Shown: positions 16,600-25,001, counted from the first letter of the stretch. The stretch: DNA of 50,977 nt from Sphingobacterium sp. UBA6711 (GCA_002454415.1 DKIT01000045.1:163323-214299), one strand, 5' to 3'. Notes: a model not told the origin generated them from the sequence alone. Made by a program: numbers and translations.

Positions 16600-17982
16600 T
16601 TACTCACCTATCGCGTAGTATTCAAAATTCAACTGCCTCAGTAATTTAGCATCCAAAAGTTTGCGGCCATCAAACACAAACGAAGGCTTTTTCATCATCT
16701 GTTTTATCTCCATCCAGTCATACTTTCTAAATTCGTCCCACTCAGTCAATACTGCGACGGCATGCGCGTCTATTAGCGCTTCATAAGGATCATTCACTAC
16801 GGTAACTAAACGACGATTATCAGCAGAAGACCGCGTCTTTAGATAGTCTAAGTCCCTATAGATTTGCTCTGCTGTCACCTTAGGATCATAAACGACAAGC
16901 TGCGCTTCTTCATCTAGCAAATGATCAGCGACATATATTGCAGCAGATTCGCGTGTATCATTGGTATCTTTTTTAAACGCCCAGCCCAAAAAGGCTATTT
17001 TCTTTCCATTGACCGTATTGTACATTGTCTGGATGATCCTCTCGGCAAAACGTAATTTTTGGTGATCGTTTAAAATAATCACCTGTTCCCAATAGTCTGC
17101 AACAGCAGTCAAATTATAGCTTCGCGCGATATAGACGAGATTGAGGATGTCTTTTTGAAAACAGGATCCGCCAAAGCCAACAGAGGCCTTCAAAAACTTG
17201 GGACCGATCCGACTATCGTGCCCAATGGCACGGGACACCTCATCGACGTTGGCGCCTGTCGCTTCGCAAAGTTCCGAAATCGCATTAATTGAAGAAACCC
17301 GCTGCGCTAAAAAAGCATTTGCGACTAGTTTCGATAGTTCAGAAGACCATAAATTGGTGGTAAGAATACGTTCTCTTGGCACCCAGGCCTCATAAATCTG
17401 CACCAATGACTGAATAGCTTCTTCGTTTTCTCCACCGATCAATACGCGATCGGGATGGTGCAAATCTGCAACAGCTGTGCCTTCCGCCAAAAACTCTGGA
17501 TTGGATAAGATATCAAAATTGACTCCATTGCCGGTATCATCCAAAATACTCTTTAAGGCAGCGGCGGTACGTACAGGAAGTGTTGATTTTTCGACAACAA
17601 TCTTGTCCCCTTTGGCGACTTTAGCGATTTGCCTTGCGCACAATTCGATATACTTTAAGTCCGCAGCCTGTCCTTTGCCCTTACCATAGGTTTTTGTAGG
17701 TGTATTAACGGATATAAAAATCATGTCCGCTTCATCTATGGCCCCTTCTACATCTGTCGAGAAAAATAGGTTGCGACCTCGTGCCTCCTTAACGACATCA
17801 TCAAGACCTGGCTCATAGATAGGAAGTTGGCTCAGATCGGTAGTATTCCAATCATCTATTCTTTCCTGGTTGAGATCCACAACGGTAACTTGAATATGGG
17901 GATTTTTCTGCGCAATGACAGACATGGTTGGCCCACCAACGTACCCGGCTCCAATGCAGGCTATTTTTTTAATTTCTTTCAT
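16600..17982 (-). CDS. ugd: UDP-glucose 6-dehydrogenase
   Basis: 460 aa, the length and style of the eukaryote-like Ugd group common in Bacteroidota. GAGYVGGPTM (11-20), NPEFLAEGTA (161-170), ELSKLVANAFLAQRVSSINA (215-234) and catalytic Cys274 in GFGGSCFQKD are present. It oxidises UDP-glucose to UDP-glucuronate with NAD, supplying glucuronic acid for surface polymers. It sits upstream of the regulated operon, separated by the operator/promoter region, and seems to be transcribed on its own. Its less AT-rich composition fits a conserved chromosomal gene. Confidence 0.93.
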   Translation of the reverse strand: MKEIKKIACIGAGYVGGPTMSVIAQKNPHIQVTVVDLNQERIDDWNTTDLSQLPIYEPGLDDVVKEARGRNLFFSTDVEGAIDEADMIFISVNTPTKTYGKGKGQAADLKYIELCARQIAKVAKGDKIVVEKSTLPVRTAAALKSILDDTGNGVNFDILSNPEFLAEGTAVADLHHPDRVLIGGENEEAIQSLVQIYEAWVPRERILTTNLWSSELSKLVANAFLAQRVSSINAISELCEATGANVDEVSRAIGHDSRIGPKFLKASVGFGGSCFQKDILNLVYIARSYNLTAVADYWEQVIILNDHQKLRFAERIIQTMYNTVNGKKIAFLGWAFKKDTNDTRESAAIYVADHLLDEEAQLVVYDPKVTAEQIYRDLDYLKTRSSADNRRLVTVVNDPYEALIDAHAVAVLTEWDEFRKYDWMEIKQMMKKPSFVFDGRKLLDAKLLRQLNFEYYAIGE

Positions 17983-18134
17983 CTTAATCAGCTCAAATTA
18001 TTATTCGTCAACTCTTAATTTAACGTCCCAGTAGCTTTATTCGTTAAAGATAGGAATATGCCCGGAAATAGTTATTAAAAAGAAAAGTACAATAAATAAG
18101 CATACTATTAATCCACGTGGAACATATCACAATA

Positions 18135-18160
18135 AAGAAACCCCGCTAGCAGGGTTTCTT
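18135..18160. terminator. Intrinsic terminator hairpin
   Basis: AAGAAACCC c GCTAGC a GGGTTTCTT gives a strong GC-containing stem with A and T flanks on either side. It lies after the end of the minus-strand gene 18203-18697 and before ugd, so it probably ends transcription of the former. The remaining 150 bp before ugd holds its leader, with no clear promoter seen. Confidence 0.75.
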
Positions 18161-18202
18161 CGATTAAATAGGTATGTAATATGGAATAAAAAACACGTAA
18201 TA

Positions 18203-18697
18203 TTAACTTTTAAATTGGTTTGGCGCGCTAGCATGCTCATTCGTATATACCCCCATCATGGGTAAAGTGGTACTAAAAGCCTTCTTATCGCCATTTTTGT
18301 AACTGACCACCGCATTAATCCGGACTTTATAATTTGTCAAATCAACACGACGCGCTTTAGCAGAAGCAACACGAAAACGTACAGATACTTCCGAAGTGAC
18401 ATTCTCGTTATGTTTAAATGGCAAAACAAGAACCTGCTGCAGCTTTATCTCAATTTTAGCATCAGTAGAACGAATATCCTTGACCACGATATTGTTGATA
18501 TCGTCCCGATCTCGTTCACCTCGAAACACCAGTGCTCCGTGCTTTGCGCTGAGACTACCACTATACTGCCCGGGATGTTCCTGAAAACGGTAATAGACCT
18601 TCATTGATACGTTGTCTGGCTTATTGCTTTTTGAAGCAAAAATCCTAAAAATCAAAAATACGATTGCAATAAGCAGTACTATATATAAATACATCAT
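18203..18697 (-). CDS. Membrane-anchored protein of unknown function, paralog A
   Basis: 164 aa. One N-terminal membrane segment (about 3-20, YLYIVLLIAIVFLIFRIF), then a beta-rich soluble domain beginning MKVYYRFQEHPGQYSGSL. No known family recognised. It is clearly related to the protein at 21466-21957: both share the YxFQExPGQYSG block, a VFxxER segment, a QxxVxPF segment, VSVRF, and an end with FSTTL. The ATG at 18697 was chosen because the codon two places upstream is TTG. The two paralogs flank a two-component system, so a link to that signalling pair is possible but unproven. Confidence 0.75.
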   Translation of the reverse strand: MMYLYIVLLIAIVFLIFRIFASKSNKPDNVSMKVYYRFQEHPGQYSGSLSAKHGALVFRGERDRDDINNIVVKDIRSTDAKIEIKLQQVLVLPFKHNENVTSEVSVRFRVASAKARRVDLTNYKVRINAVVSYKNGDKKAFSTTLPMMGVYTNEHASAPNQFKS

Positions 18698-18766
18698 AAT
18701 CAACTAATCATTCTTTTCTAAGTCTAAATGTGCTTTGCGTTCGTATGTAATAATAATTGCGTAGAG

Positions 18767-18774
18767 CAAAAATA
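18767..18774 (-). promoter_or_regulatory. Candidate -7 element TATTTTTG
   Basis: The minus-strand octamer matches TAnnTTTG and lies about 70 bp upstream of the ATG of the gene at 18203-18697. No matching -33 TTTG was found at the normal distance; the palindrome at 18797-18814 occupies that place. Confidence 0.35.
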
Positions 18775-18796
18775 AAAAGTAAATAGGAAAGAGAAT

Positions 18797-18814
18797 AGAG
18801 ACCCTAGGGTCTCT
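18797..18814. promoter_or_regulatory. Perfect 18-bp palindrome in divergent intergenic region
   Basis: AGAGACCCTAGGGTCTCT is its own reverse complement. It lies between the start of the minus-strand small membrane protein gene (18697) and the plus-strand histidine kinase gene (18878). It is followed by TTTT on the plus strand, so it could be an operator or a hairpin/attenuator in the kinase leader. A plain terminator would be odd between divergently transcribed genes. Confidence 0.55.
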
Positions 18815-18877
18815 TTTACAATTAGGAAAATAAAAGCTTATTAGATTTATTTAAAATAATGCATTTTTGTTTGCCCC

Positions 18878-20797
18878 ATGAAGCCAAATATTATTTTTAT
18901 CATATTGATCCTGCTTAGCTTAATCCTGATTCGATTAGGAAGGGATACTATTGTCGTGAATAATGCTCTGCTGGAAAAAACGTATTTGGCTACTGAAACA
19001 CCTATATTCATTGCGAAGGAGGATGAGAAGCACATAAAACCCATTTATTATTACAATAATCCGCAACTCTTTTTTCCCATAGATCAATATAATCGCGGTA
19101 AAAATCGAAATAAAGAAAGCTATTGGCTGCGAAAGAGTATTTTCCTAAGCGCCCCTTCATCAACAGGGCAATATGTGCTGTCCTTTAATAATCTGACATT
19201 TGTTGACTTGACCCTATTCGATGGCGACAACAAGATTATTGATTATCGCAAAGCCGGGCTCTTTCGCAAAATCAACTCCTTATCACCAAATGATGGCCGC
19301 GATCATTTTATCATCCATCTGGATGCGAATAAGCATTACACGATTCTTTTACGGGTAAAGCACATCAAAGGTTATACGCCTGTATATGATTTTCACCTAC
19401 AAACACAGCTGGACTACCTGAGAAAGACACAACGCATGAAAATAGTCCATGCTTTTATGGAAGGGGCTATCATCGTACTTCTTCTTTACATCGCATTTGC
19501 CTGGCTAGTATCCCGCTATAAGCCTTACATCTGGATCTTTTTCTTTTTGCTATTTATTGGCTTTTATAGCTACGGTCTACAAAACCAATTTATAGACCTG
19601 TTTTTCCCCAATAAACCGCAGCTTGGATGGAGCTTCGTGTCCGTATTTCGAAATCTTGCAGGCATCAGTTTTTCACTATTGACAATTGAGTTTCTAAATC
19701 TTAAGAAAATAAGCCGCCGGTATTATAAAATCATCTTGAGCATCATTGCTGTTGTATTTATCGCAGCTGTATTTAATTTCGTCAACAACTACTATCTAGC
19801 CAATTTCAAACAAAGCAATTGGATCAATATTTCGTTGGGAGCGCTATATGTGATCTTTTTTTCAAGACTCTTTATATCGCTCTGGCGAAAGATCGATAAG
19901 ATGCAGCGGTTTTTGATTTATTCAGGAATTTTTCTGGTCGCAGGCATCAGCATACTTGTTTATTGTGGACTGGTTTTAAAGGAACAATCGATTCAATATG
20001 TGTCTATGCTGACACAGTTCTTTGTATTATGCATCACCATGATTCTCTTGATCGGCATACGATTAAAACTCCGCAAATCAGAACTCGAACACCATCAATC
20101 GACAGAAACCATTGTCGAGGAGCGGACGGTTGAGCTTAAAAAAGCAAATGACGCGCTCTACGAGCAACAGATTCAATTACTGCAAAAAAACCATTACATT
20201 GAGACTCTGATTGATGAAGTCAATCACCGGGTAAAAAATAACCTTCAACTGTTATATAGCCTAAGCAGTCTTTACAAATTAGGTGAGAACCACAATACGC
20301 AGGATATTCAGCCTATTCAATCCATGCAAGACCGCATCCATGCGATGATGCTCGTCAATCAATTGTTGGTATACAATCAAAATAGCCAGCTAAAATTAAA
20401 CATTTTAGTGATCGAGACGGTTAACTACCTGAGGCAGATGCATGATCCAGCTAAAACTATACGTGTTGATGTAGACATTGAACAAGATTGGTTTATCTCA
20501 ACAAAAAGTTCTATACCACTTGCCCTGATTATTACAGAGCTATTAACAAACAGTTACAAGTATGCTTTTAAAGGTAGAAATCTTTCTGATCCAATGATAG
20601 TCCTCAGTATAGTCCGAAATAGTGCTGGAACAACGATGCGATTTGAAGACAATGGAATTGGCGCTCAAACCATCCTCTCCAAAACCTCTTTTGGGATTGG
20701 ACTGGTGAAGGATCTCACGCGACAAATTAAAGGAAAAGTAACCATCAGCCACCATACCGGATTTCAGTATTTATTTGAATTCAACAATATCATATGA
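18878..20797 (+). CDS. 7TM-DISM sensor histidine kinase (HisKA_2 type)
   Basis: 639 aa inner-membrane sensor. A signal/anchor helix (4-20) is followed by a periplasmic 7TMR-DISMED2-like domain (about 40-175), seven membrane helices (about 190-395) and a coiled coil (about 400-440). The HisKA_2 phosphoacceptor region EVNHRVKNNLQLLYSL has His450. The ATPase has an N-box (ITELLTNSYKYAF) and FEDNGIGAQ. It should phosphorylate the regulator encoded immediately downstream (ATGA overlap). DISM sensors often bind carbohydrates or cell-envelope ligands, which would fit the surroundings, but the ligand is unknown. Confidence 0.92.
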   Translation: MKPNIIFIILILLSLILIRLGRDTIVVNNALLEKTYLATETPIFIAKEDEKHIKPIYYYNNPQLFFPIDQYNRGKNRNKESYWLRKSIFLSAPSSTGQYVLSFNNLTFVDLTLFDGDNKIIDYRKAGLFRKINSLSPNDGRDHFIIHLDANKHYTILLRVKHIKGYTPVYDFHLQTQLDYLRKTQRMKIVHAFMEGAIIVLLLYIAFAWLVSRYKPYIWIFFFLLFIGFYSYGLQNQFIDLFFPNKPQLGWSFVSVFRNLAGISFSLLTIEFLNLKKISRRYYKIILSIIAVVFIAAVFNFVNNYYLANFKQSNWINISLGALYVIFFSRLFISLWRKIDKMQRFLIYSGIFLVAGISILVYCGLVLKEQSIQYVSMLTQFFVLCITMILLIGIRLKLRKSELEHHQSTETIVEERTVELKKANDALYEQQIQLLQKNHYIETLIDEVNHRVKNNLQLLYSLSSLYKLGENHNTQDIQPIQSMQDRIHAMMLVNQLLVYNQNSQLKLNILVIETVNYLRQMHDPAKTIRVDVDIEQDWFISTKSSIPLALIITELLTNSYKYAFKGRNLSDPMIVLSIVRNSAGTTMRFEDNGIGAQTILSKTSFGIGLVKDLTRQIKGKVTISHHTGFQYLFEFNNII

Positions 20798-21408
20798 GCC
20801 TAAAAGTATTAATCGTAGAAGACGAAATGATTATCGCCAGATTTATTGAATATCAGCTTCTTTCCCTGTATTCTGGGCTGGAACTGCATATTGCGCTCAG
20901 CGTCGATGATGTTGAGCATTATATGGAAAACAATTCACCCGATCTGGTGCTTTGCGACATACAGCTCAATGATCGCTTAGATGGGATAGAGCTGATGGAG
21001 CAATATGCAGGAAAAAAGTTTTTCAGCTTAGTTTTTATCACCTCCTACCAATCAAAAAACAGTATAGACCGAGCGGCAGCATTAAATCCCGAAAATTATA
21101 TTATTAAGCCTTTAGGTGAAAACAGGCTTTACGCAGGCACCCATATGATCATCCAACGCCTGCAGCAGCAACGCGATAAAAACCGAGCGATTGAAAAACT
21201 GAAGACCTTAACGCCGTCCGAGTTGCATATACTTAAATTGATTGCGCTAAGACATACGACGAAATATATTGCCGAAACATTATTCCTAAGTCCCTATACA
21301 ATCAAAAACACCCGACATCGCATCTGTCGTAAGCTCGATCTGAACGAAGAAAACAATGCTTTGCTCTCATGGGCCATTGAACACCAGCACTTACTAAAAA
21401 TTCAATAA
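20794..21408 (+). CDS. Response regulator, receiver plus LuxR-type HTH
   Basis: 204 aa. The receiver (1-120) has acidic residues in IVEDE near the start, phosphoacceptor Asp55 in VLCDIQL, the Thr/Ser of FITSY and the Lys of IIKPLG. A GerE/LuxR helix-turn-helix occupies about 137-200 (TPSELHILKLIALRHTTKYI, then SPYTIKNTRHRICRKL). It starts within the stop of the kinase gene (ATGA), so the two proteins are translationally coupled. Target promoters are unknown; the flanking paralogous genes and the 18797-18814 palindrome are candidates. Confidence 0.92.
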   Translation: MSLKVLIVEDEMIIARFIEYQLLSLYSGLELHIALSVDDVEHYMENNSPDLVLCDIQLNDRLDGIELMEQYAGKKFFSLVFITSYQSKNSIDRAAALNPENYIIKPLGENRLYAGTHMIIQRLQQQRDKNRAIEKLKTLTPSELHILKLIALRHTTKYIAETLFLSPYTIKNTRHRICRKLDLNEENNALLSWAIEHQHLLKIQ

Positions 21409-21413
21409 AAAAT

Positions 21414-21439
21414 AAGGGTTTGCCATCAAGCAAACCCTT
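21414..21439. terminator. Bidirectional intrinsic terminator
   Basis: AAGGGTTTGC catcaa GCAAACCCTT is a perfect 10-bp stem with a 6-nt loop, with A-rich flanks on both sides. It separates the convergent response-regulator gene (+) and the gene at 21466-21957 (-), and can serve both. Confidence 0.82.
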
Positions 21440-21465
21440 AACCATAAAAACAAGAATTATTAAAA

Positions 21466-21957
21466 TCAATTTGACAGATCTGATTTCTCCTGGGACTGAT
21501 AAAGTTCTCCGATGTGCAAAGTCGTGCTAAAGTTTTTTGATTTTCTGTTCTCAAAATTCAATACACCAGCGATACGAATTCCTTTACCTTCCAGTGCTGT
21601 CAGATCCCCCTTCTTTTTAAGCAATTTAAATCGTACTGAAACATCCGAATCCCCGGTTCTGGTTTCAAAGGGTACAACCACAATCTGCTCGAGGCTGACC
21701 ACCAAAGCCGGATGATGGGGTTTGACCTCCTTGATAACTAAACTTTTAAGCTCCTTATCTTTTCGTTCAGTCTTAAATACAAAAACGCCGCTTTTGGTCC
21801 GGTAATCACCACTATACTGTCCTGGTCTTTCCTGAAATAGATAGTTTACCTGCATAGAAGCATGGTCATGAAACCTCCCTGTAGCATATTTGGATCGAAT
21901 ATAAAAATAGGCTAATAGCAGTAACAGCATAGCGGATAAGACAACGGCAGTAATCAT
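21466..21957 (-). CDS. Membrane-anchored protein of unknown function, paralog B
   Basis: 163 aa with an N-terminal membrane helix (about 2-20) and a soluble domain opening with MQVNYLFQERPGQYSGDY. It is a diverged paralog of the protein at 18203-18697, matching it along its length (VFVFKTERK against VFRGERD, EQIVVVPFE against QQVLVLPFK, then VSVRFKL and FSTTLHIGELY). No known family recognised. It is transcribed toward the response-regulator gene. The 257 bp upstream up to manC hold no other gene. Confidence 0.75.
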   Translation of the reverse strand: MITAVVLSAMLLLLLAYFYIRSKYATGRFHDHASMQVNYLFQERPGQYSGDYRTKSGVFVFKTERKDKELKSLVIKEVKPHHPALVVSLEQIVVVPFETRTGDSDVSVRFKLLKKKGDLTALEGKGIRIAGVLNFENRKSKNFSTTLHIGELYQSQEKSDLSN

Positions 21958-22163
21958 GGCAACTTTATTTAATTAGTAAAAAAATGTTCATCCCATAATT
22001 GGAAGAACTTAGCTAAACCAAATATCCATGATTTACTTAAAAAACTACTTGTTATTGGGAGGGACAAAAGAGGGACAACTCACAACAACCTGAAATACAA
22101 TACGTTAAATCATATTATTTTTATGTTAAGGAATTTGAATATTGAAGAGATTAATGTTTAAAT

Positions 22164-22197
22164 CTTACTGGGCGAAGAGGCTCTCATGCCCAGTAAG
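22164..22197 (-). terminator. Probable terminator after manC
   Basis: CTTACTGGGC (22164-22173) pairs perfectly with GCCCAGTAAG (22188-22197) around a 14-nt loop. It lies 18 bp beyond the stop of manC. The T-run on the minus strand is weak, so rho-independent function is likely but not certain. Confidence 0.55.
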
Positions 22198-22214
22198 CGA
22201 TAAAGGTGTTCTAT

Positions 22215-23213
22215 TTAATCGATCAATTTGGATTGATGACGTTCTAGGGTATTATAAATTTTCTTAACATCTTGCGACTTTTCCTTTTGCAGGACTAAGA
22301 TCGCATCTTTGGTATGCACGAGAATACTGTTACGCATGCCCACGAATGCTGTGTAGATATCTGTACCAATGACCATGTTACCGTTCTCATCAATTGGATG
22401 TCCAGTCTGTTTAAGATAATCATACATGGATTCGAAAGATCCTAAATCGGACCATTGGAAGCTAGTCGCGACAACACGAATCTTCTTCGAACGCTCCATA
22501 ACCGCATAATCTATCGAAATAGAAGGAATTTCCTTCGACAGCTGCAGGTCTAGCTCTCCATCTTTACGGTGTTGCCAAGCATTGAAAGCTGTCGCATAAA
22601 CTTTAGGTTCGAATGTCTGCAATTCGGCCAAAAAAGTATCGGCTCTAAAACAGAACATACCCGAGTTCCACAGAAAATTGCCGCGCTCAATAAAATCTTC
22701 TGCCGTATCCTGATTCGGTTTTTCCCGAAAGGACAAAACCTTATCCTCTTTATATTCTATGTAGCCATAGCCTGTCTCCGGCCGCATGGGCTGTATCCCA
22801 AAGGTCACAATATAGCCCTTGTTTGCTTTTTCGATTCCAGCCTTGATCGCTTCCGCATATTCTTTTTCACCAACAATCACATGATCGGATGGCGTGACGA
22901 TCAGAATATCGTCAGGTTGAGCCGCAAAGGCTGCAAAAGCAATGGCTGCGGCCGTATTACGGGGTGTGGCTTCAACAATATCAATATAGTCGATCTTATT
23001 GTTTTCCATCACCTCACGACTTAAACTGTGGTTATCACAATTACCTACAACAATGACCTGCCCACATAGGGACTGATTACGCTTAATGGTCATCTCAAAC
23101 AAGGAGCCATCCTTAAATAAAGACAGGTATTGCTTTGGGTAGCTTTTACGCGAAAGTGGCCACAGTCTACTCCCTACTCCCCCTGTTAAAACAACATGTA
23201 TTATATTGCTCAT
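22215..23213 (-). CDS. manC: Mannose-1-phosphate guanylyltransferase
   Basis: 332 aa, the single-domain GMP type without the phosphomannose isomerase half. The signature GGVGSRLWPLSRKSYPKQ (11-28) is complete, and VTPSDH, FREKP and WNSGMF follow in the usual order. It makes GDP-mannose from GTP and mannose-1-phosphate for polysaccharides or for GDP-fucose-type sugars. It is the last gene of a three-gene unit after two TagD-like genes (6-bp gap). No gmd or fcl is in the window. Confidence 0.93.
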   Translation of the reverse strand: MSNIIHVVLTGGVGSRLWPLSRKSYPKQYLSLFKDGSLFEMTIKRNQSLCGQVIVVGNCDNHSLSREVMENNKIDYIDIVEATPRNTAAAIAFAAFAAQPDDILIVTPSDHVIVGEKEYAEAIKAGIEKANKGYIVTFGIQPMRPETGYGYIEYKEDKVLSFREKPNQDTAEDFIERGNFLWNSGMFCFRADTFLAELQTFEPKVYATAFNAWQHRKDGELDLQLSKEIPSISIDYAVMERSKKIRVVATSFQWSDLGSFESMYDYLKQTGHPIDENGNMVIGTDIYTAFVGMRNSILVHTKDAILVLQKEKSQDVKKIYNTLERHQSKLID

Positions 23214-23219
23214 AATGAA

Positions 23220-23642
23220 TTAATGTTTCTCCGCTTCTTTATCGGCAACAACTTTTCGCAACCCAGCACTTGAAAAACGATGTGTCCGTTTGTTATAATA
23301 GATTTCAATATTTTCTTCAACACAATAAGAACGGCCAGAAAAATCCGTATCCCGGTATTCCTCACCAATAATACGGATATGAATTGGCAATGCCTTAATT
23401 AAATCGATGAGATCCTGTTCGGTTTCATACGGGATTATTTCGTCTACATAGCGACAGCCTTCTAGCTGAACATAGCGTTCGACGATGGTCTGTGTAGGCT
23501 TCGCTTTCTCCGGGAATACTTCCGAAGGGTCGGTATTGAGACCAACAATCAGATAGTCGCAATTTCTTTTGGCCTCTTCCAACATCATAATATGACCGGC
23601 GTGCAGTAAATCGAATACGCCAAAGGTAATTCCAATTTTCAT
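23220..23642 (-). CDS. TagD-like cytidylyl/adenylyl-transferase, copy 1
   Basis: 140 aa, size and motifs of glycerol-3-phosphate cytidylyltransferase-type enzymes: ITFGVFDLLHAGH with the catalytic HxxH-type HAGH (14-17), then AKRNCDYLIVGLNTDPS. The second signature usually near the C-terminus (RTxGISTT) is replaced by HRFSSAGLRK. The substrate is unknown; family members activate glycerol-3-phosphate, sugar phosphates (HldE-like) or phosphoethanolamine. It is a close paralog of the next gene upstream and is followed by manC. Confidence 0.85.
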   Translation of the reverse strand: MKIGITFGVFDLLHAGHIMMLEEAKRNCDYLIVGLNTDPSEVFPEKAKPTQTIVERYVQLEGCRYVDEIIPYETEQDLIDLIKALPIHIRIIGEEYRDTDFSGRSYCVEENIEIYYNKRTHRFSSAGLRKVVADKEAEKH

Positions 23643-23742
23643 CCTATAATTTGTCTTTTAATGGCTGATGAGAGCTCGCAAGCTCGGTTTCATCTTATAA
23701 TTTTTCTTTAATGGCAAATGAGCGCTTTTTTAGCCTCGTTTT
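23640..23742. repeat. Two imperfect tandem copies of a ~51-bp unit
   Basis: Unit 1 (23640-23690) and unit 2 (23691-23742) share CAT-CnTATAATTTnTCTTT, then TTAATGGC and ATGAG, then a GCT/AGC mini-hairpin and CTCG-TTT. They fill the gap between the two TagD-like genes. Each carries a short inverted repeat (GAGCTcgcaAGCTC in unit 1). Unit 1 begins at the start codon of copy 1, so the repeat seems to be a duplicated leader. Confidence 0.6.
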
Positions 23743-23753
23743 ATACACAATTA

Positions 23754-24218
23754 TTAAATTTTCTGCAGCGGAGTCTCATCTTCATGGTTTGCATCGGCAA
23801 CTATTCTCCGTAAGCCAGAGCTTGAAAATCGATGATCGCGATTATTAAAATAAAGTTCTATTCCTTTCTCTTCGCAGTAAGTTCTGCCTGTAAAATTTTT
23901 CTCCCGATATTCATCGCCAACAATGCGCACATCAAGATTAAAAGCACGCAAAATATCTTCCAGATCCTGCTCCGTAGCATAGGGCACAATTTGATCCACA
24001 TATTTACAACCTTTAAGCTGTATATAGCGTTCCACTACTGTTTGAACCGGTTTATTTTTTTCCGGTCGATCCAGGGTAGGGTCAGTCTGTAATCCACAAA
24101 TTAAATAATCGCATTGTCTTTTTGCATCTTCAAGCATCTTAATATGGCCGGCGTGCAATAAATCAAAAGCACTAAAGGTAATACCGATACGCATGTCTTT
24201 AGCAGGTATATTTATCAT
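23754..24218 (-). CDS. TagD-like cytidylyl/adenylyl-transferase, copy 2
   Basis: 154 aa, paralog of the gene at 23220-23642. ITFSAFDLLHAGH carries the catalytic HAGH, followed by DAKRQCDYLICGLQTDPT, and the C-terminus HRFSSSGLRR again replaces the classical RTxGIST. I chose ATG 24218 because GGAG lies 7 nt upstream (24226-24229). A later ATG (24194) would align with the start of copy 1. It is the first gene of the unit ending with manC. Two retained, diverged copies suggest different substrates or a hetero-oligomer, both inferred. Confidence 0.84.
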   Translation of the reverse strand: MINIPAKDMRIGITFSAFDLLHAGHIKMLEDAKRQCDYLICGLQTDPTLDRPEKNKPVQTVVERYIQLKGCKYVDQIVPYATEQDLEDILRAFNLDVRIVGDEYREKNFTGRTYCEEKGIELYFNNRDHRFSSSGLRRIVADANHEDETPLQKI

Positions 24219-24263
24219 AATCAAACTCCAATTAAATTATAGGGTGCTATGCTTTTCTTTTAT

Positions 24264-24290
24264 CAAAGATAAACTATATAATGAGAACAA
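24264..24290 (-). promoter_or_regulatory. Promoter of the TagD-TagD-manC unit
   Basis: TATCTTTG (24271-24264) matches TAnnTTTG, and TTG (24290-24288) lies 16 bp upstream. The start codon is at 24218 and a GGAG ribosome site is at 24226-24229. Confidence 0.5.
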
Positions 24291-24331
24291 GTGAACTTCT
24301 TACTTTGTTCGCCAATAAATTTATGTAAATA

Positions 24332-24561
24332 TCATGCCAAAGAGGAAATACCTTCATGACGAAGATATAACTGAGCACAAGCTCGTGCATCGGATAGTGC
24401 TTCATGGTGATTGAGCTCAATACCCTGCACTTCGCAGCAAGCATTTAGACGGGCTGGTTGTAATAATTCATGGTTTTGCGCAGTACGCCACGGTCAAATA
24501 GTTCATTATGCGCCACCATAACGCATTTTTCACCTAAACTATTTATAAATTCGCATTTGAT
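24332..24561 (-). pseudogene. Broken second copy of the DnaQ-like exonuclease gene
   Basis: On the minus strand, from about 24561 the frame reads CVMVAHNELFDRGVLRKTMN and then NYY, followed by an in-frame stop. After a shift, it reads NACCEVQGIELNHHEALSD and on to LRHEGISSLA and a stop at 24332. Both parts are nearly identical to the intact exonuclease at 26350-26871. About 23 codons between NYYN and PARLN are missing with loss of frame, and everything N-terminal to the HNE motif is absent. The remnant sits 113 bp upstream of the TagD unit and just after the cupin gene. It is direct evidence of duplication followed by decay. Confidence 0.88.
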
Positions 24562-24564
24562 AAA

Positions 24565-24987
24565 CTAAATTTTATTGACAAAATAATCTAATCCGAACGT
24601 ATAGTCGTCTTGTAAAGATTCAGATAGAGACTGATCAGCATACACTAATAATTCGCTGTCAGCTTCTATTGCACGGATTGCCGTAGCATAACCAATAGGC
24701 AAATGCAACATCTGTTGATCCGCTTGATACAAGCTATAGTTCTGAATAGAAACTTCCCTATCGATATTTTCCCAATCACCAATCTTAACAACATCTAACG
24801 AGAACGCACCAGATAGTACATAAAACCAACGCTGCCCGTTACGATGTGCCCTCCAGCCACGAATCGTATGCGTATCAGAATTTTTTATAATATAAAAACG
24901 CTTGACTTCAGTCAAATCGAAATCATTCACGAAACGAATTTCTCCACGAGTGTCTTTCGCTATGCCTCCTTCAATGAACCTAACCAT
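24565..24987 (-). CDS. WxcM/FdtA-like cupin
   Basis: 140 aa single-domain cupin with the sugar 3,4-ketoisomerase/RmlC-like layout: IRGWRAHRNGQRWFYVLSGA (42-61) with His48, then YSLYQADQQMLHLPIGYATA. The motif is RGWRAH rather than the RGxHAH of FdtA/QdtA, so this is a different subgroup from the two cupins at 39.3-40.1 kb. Such proteins act on dTDP- or UDP-keto sugars. It follows the WecA-like transferase gene by 14 bp and probably shares its transcript. The exact reaction is unknown. Confidence 0.78.
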   Translation of the reverse strand: MVRFIEGGIAKDTRGEIRFVNDFDLTEVKRFYIIKNSDTHTIRGWRAHRNGQRWFYVLSGAFSLDVVKIGDWENIDREVSIQNYSLYQADQQMLHLPIGYATAIRAIEADSELLVYADQSLSESLQDDYTFGLDYFVNKI

Positions 24988-25001
24988 TTTTAATAATTTT
25001 T

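Noticed and set aside
22569..23024. 151-codon plus-strand open frame
   Set aside because: Antisense to the conserved manC coding sequence; cysteine/phenylalanine-rich translation without family features.
23640..23742. CRISPR-like repeats
   Set aside because: Only two imperfect adjacent copies, no spacers and no cas genes.
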